DNA of 64,000 bases from Helicobacteraceae bacterium. Its GTDB lineage: Bacteria > Campylobacterota > Campylobacteria > Campylobacterales > Sulfurimonadaceae. A program made the position numbers and the translations under genes. Shown here piece by piece: positions 62,662-64,000 of the stretch (positions are counted from its first letter, which is position 1; each line of letters starts with the position of its first letter). Below the pieces are notes generated by a model. It did no database searches. It saw only the letters and a list, made by a program, of their open reading frames with translations, and had not been told where the DNA came from. The DNA lies in assembly GCA_947498025.1 (NCBI GenBank), contig CANMJR010000006.1:1-64000 (forward strand), given 5' to 3'.

Positions 62662-63297
62662 ATGCAAAAAAAAATTTACCTTTTTTCAATCTCCCCACAT
62701 CCTCAAGCTATAAGTATAAATTCTCTTGATGTTCAATTTTTACAACCCGAGATAGATTTTTCTAATTACGATTATTTGATTATTACCTCCAAACAAGCCA
62801 GCGAAGCCCTCAAACAGTATGATAAAAAAGAGTATCTTCACATGCCGGCATTGTGTGTTTCGGTGCAAAGTGCACTCTCTTACGAGGATATCGGCGGCAA
62901 AATTTTAGCTATCGGCGGAGGATACGGCGATAATTTAGCTAATAAGATCAGAGAGTATCCGAGAGAGATAAAGTGGCTCTATCTGCGGGCAAAAGAGGTT
63001 GCGTCTAATTTTGTATCCACATGTAATAATGAAGCTTATCTCATAAAAGAGGCGATAGTTTACGAGAGCGAATGTTCAAAAGAGATACAAGATGTGAAGG
63101 TTGAAGAGGATGCAGTTTTGATTTTCACCTCCCCATCGAGCGTGGAGTGTTTTTTAAAAAACCATGCAATATCTTCCTCAAATAAAGTAATTGTAATAGG
63201 CAAGACAACAGCCTCTGCTTTGCCAAAAGGAACAGATTGTATTATTTCTAAGGAGACATCTATTGAGAGTTGCATAAATTTGGGCGTTCATCTGTGA
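62662..63297 (+). CDS. hemD: uroporphyrinogen-III synthase
   Basis: HemD cyclises hydroxymethylbilane. The 211-residue protein is divergent in sequence like all HemD, but shows the two-lobe pattern: LIITSKQASEALKQY in lobe 1 and LIFTSPSSVECFLKN, then NKVIVIGKTTASALPK in lobe 2. The start is ATG 62662; a TTG one codon earlier is possible. Its TGA stop overlaps the GTG start of the next gene (GTGA). Confidence 0.8.
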   Translation: MQKKIYLFSISPHPQAISINSLDVQFLQPEIDFSNYDYLIITSKQASEALKQYDKKEYLHMPALCVSVQSALSYEDIGGKILAIGGGYGDNLANKIREYPREIKWLYLRAKEVASNFVSTCNNEAYLIKEAIVYESECSKEIQDVKVEEDAVLIFTSPSSVECFLKNHAISSSNKVIVIGKTTASALPKGTDCIISKETSIESCINLGVHL

Positions 63298-64000
63298 TTT
63301 TTTTCAGATTATTCTGCATCTCAATACTTTTGAGCTTTACTTTTTTATCAGCAGCAGAGATAGTCGCTCATGACAAGGCGTATTACAAATACAAAAAAGA
63401 TAATGTAGAGATAATTTACACGGAGGATAATCTTCCTTTTGCACAACAAGTAGTCGGTATTCAAGAATCACTTCATAAAGATTATGAGAATTTTTTTGGC
63501 TGGAAATTGGATGAGACGCTTTACATCGGTCTGCTCTCTTCCTACAATCAAATTGCAAACGGGGAGTCCTCCCAGTTTTCCGGCAATAGACAGATTAATT
63601 ATATTGGCGGAACACAGCTTATCGACTATTTTGCTTCTACCTCGTGGCTTAATGTTTTGTGTTACCATGAAACAGCACACAACTACCAGCAAAATATGAA
63701 AAACAGCGGAGTTTCAAAAACTCTGCACTCCTTCTTTGGAAGCGGCTCCTTTTTATTTCCGTTTGTAATTGTTCCGAATATTATGGAAAATTCATTTATG
63801 CTTGAGGGAAATGCAGTCTTAAATGAGTCTTGGCATGGAAACGGCGGTAGGCTCTATAGCGGCAGATTTAAAGCTGAAACCATGCTTCAGGCAAAAGCCG
63901 GAAATATCAAGGCAGGCGATGTTTATAATGTAAAAAGCTCCTTTCCCTATAGCGGCAGTATCTGGTATATTCAGGGTGGTTTTTACAATCTCTATTTGGC
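63294..64000 (+). CDS. secreted gluzincin-like metalloprotein, 5' part
   Basis: The frame starts at GTG 63294, overlapping the hemD stop, and is open to the right edge (235 codons seen). It has a signal peptide (VIFFRLFCISILLSFTFLSAA) and the zinc motif HETAH (His125 to His129) in VLCYHETAHNYQ, with Glu171 in FMLEGNAVLNES as a likely third ligand. This is the gluzincin arrangement. The C-terminus is outside the window. Substrate unknown. Confidence 0.75.
   Translation, partial: MIFFRLFCISILLSFTFLSAAEIVAHDKAYYKYKKDNVEIIYTEDNLPFAQQVVGIQESLHKDYENFFGWKLDETLYIGLLSSYNQIANGESSQFSGNRQINYIGGTQLIDYFASTSWLNVLCYHETAHNYQQNMKNSGVSKTLHSFFGSGSFLFPFVIVPNIMENSFMLEGNAVLNESWHGNGGRLYSGRFKAETMLQAKAGNIKAGDVYNVKSSFPYSGSIWYIQGGFYNLYL

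Noticed and set aside
1-64000. tRNA, rRNA or CRISPR arrays
   Set aside because: Reading both strands showed no cloverleaf with TTCGA-type arm plus acceptor, no rRNA signature and no regular direct repeats with spacers.

Overview
The window looks like chromosomal DNA from a Campylobacterota bacterium, most like Sulfurimonas or a close relative. Four things suggest this: the low-GC, tightly packed coding with many 4-bp overlaps; menaquinone synthesis by the futalosine route (mqnC); HemJ, FliW and LPP20-type proteins; and extended TATAAT promoters. This assignment comes from gene content and style, not from a database search. I saw no rRNA, tRNA or CRISPR array.

Left end (1-6100) is accessory. 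It holds the 3' end of an IS5-like transposase, a higB-higA toxin-antitoxin pair with a palindromic operator, an OprC/NosA-like copper receptor, a DTW-domain gene broken at a T7 run, a CopG/RelE pair followed by a 30-residue membrane peptide, and a gene broken at an A8 run. From 6.1 to 15.4 kb come housekeeping genes: agmatine deiminase and alanine racemase (divergent, 16 bp apart), a haem-binding GGDEF/EAL protein, an NlpC/P60 lipoprotein, rsmG, ribA, hemB, argF and uppP.

The stretch 15.4-31.1 kb is the most unusual. Two large surface lipoproteins share one duplicated promoter and signal peptide. One copy carries an uninterrupted G14 tract in the promoter, a candidate phase-variation switch; the other copy is interrupted. 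One lipoprotein ends in a DUF1566 domain, and the other is followed by a broken DUF1566 remnant. Two unlinked loci (19.2-19.45 kb minus, 30.85-31.07 kb plus) share one architecture: a promoter, an ~84-nt RNA ending in a hairpin plus U9 and GCC, then a 19-20 residue hydrophobic micro-ORF whose initiation region has a 12-nt match to the 5' part of the RNA, then another hairpin. This resembles a type I toxin-antitoxin module in a tandem layout that I do not recognise, and it is the best candidate for an undescribed system. Housekeeping genes between these are trpS, a short hpf, hemJ, der and a phosphoribosyltransferase.

From 31 to 64 kb most genes are core: a small cytochrome, a TerB-DnaJ protein, an EamA transporter, kdsA-ribH-nusB, a ten-CxxCH cytochrome, mqnC, a zinc-less M16 protein, recG and a long hpf. 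A pilin/MshQ-like operon follows, with a GC-rich lectin segment that looks imported. Then come fliW, bamD, lon, a hybrid kinase with a separate Hpt protein, uvrC, a DciA-like gene, nadB, a CPA2 antiporter, guaA, hemD and the start of a secreted HExxH protein. Three copies of a hairpin-rich dispersed repeat and one MITE lie between genes.
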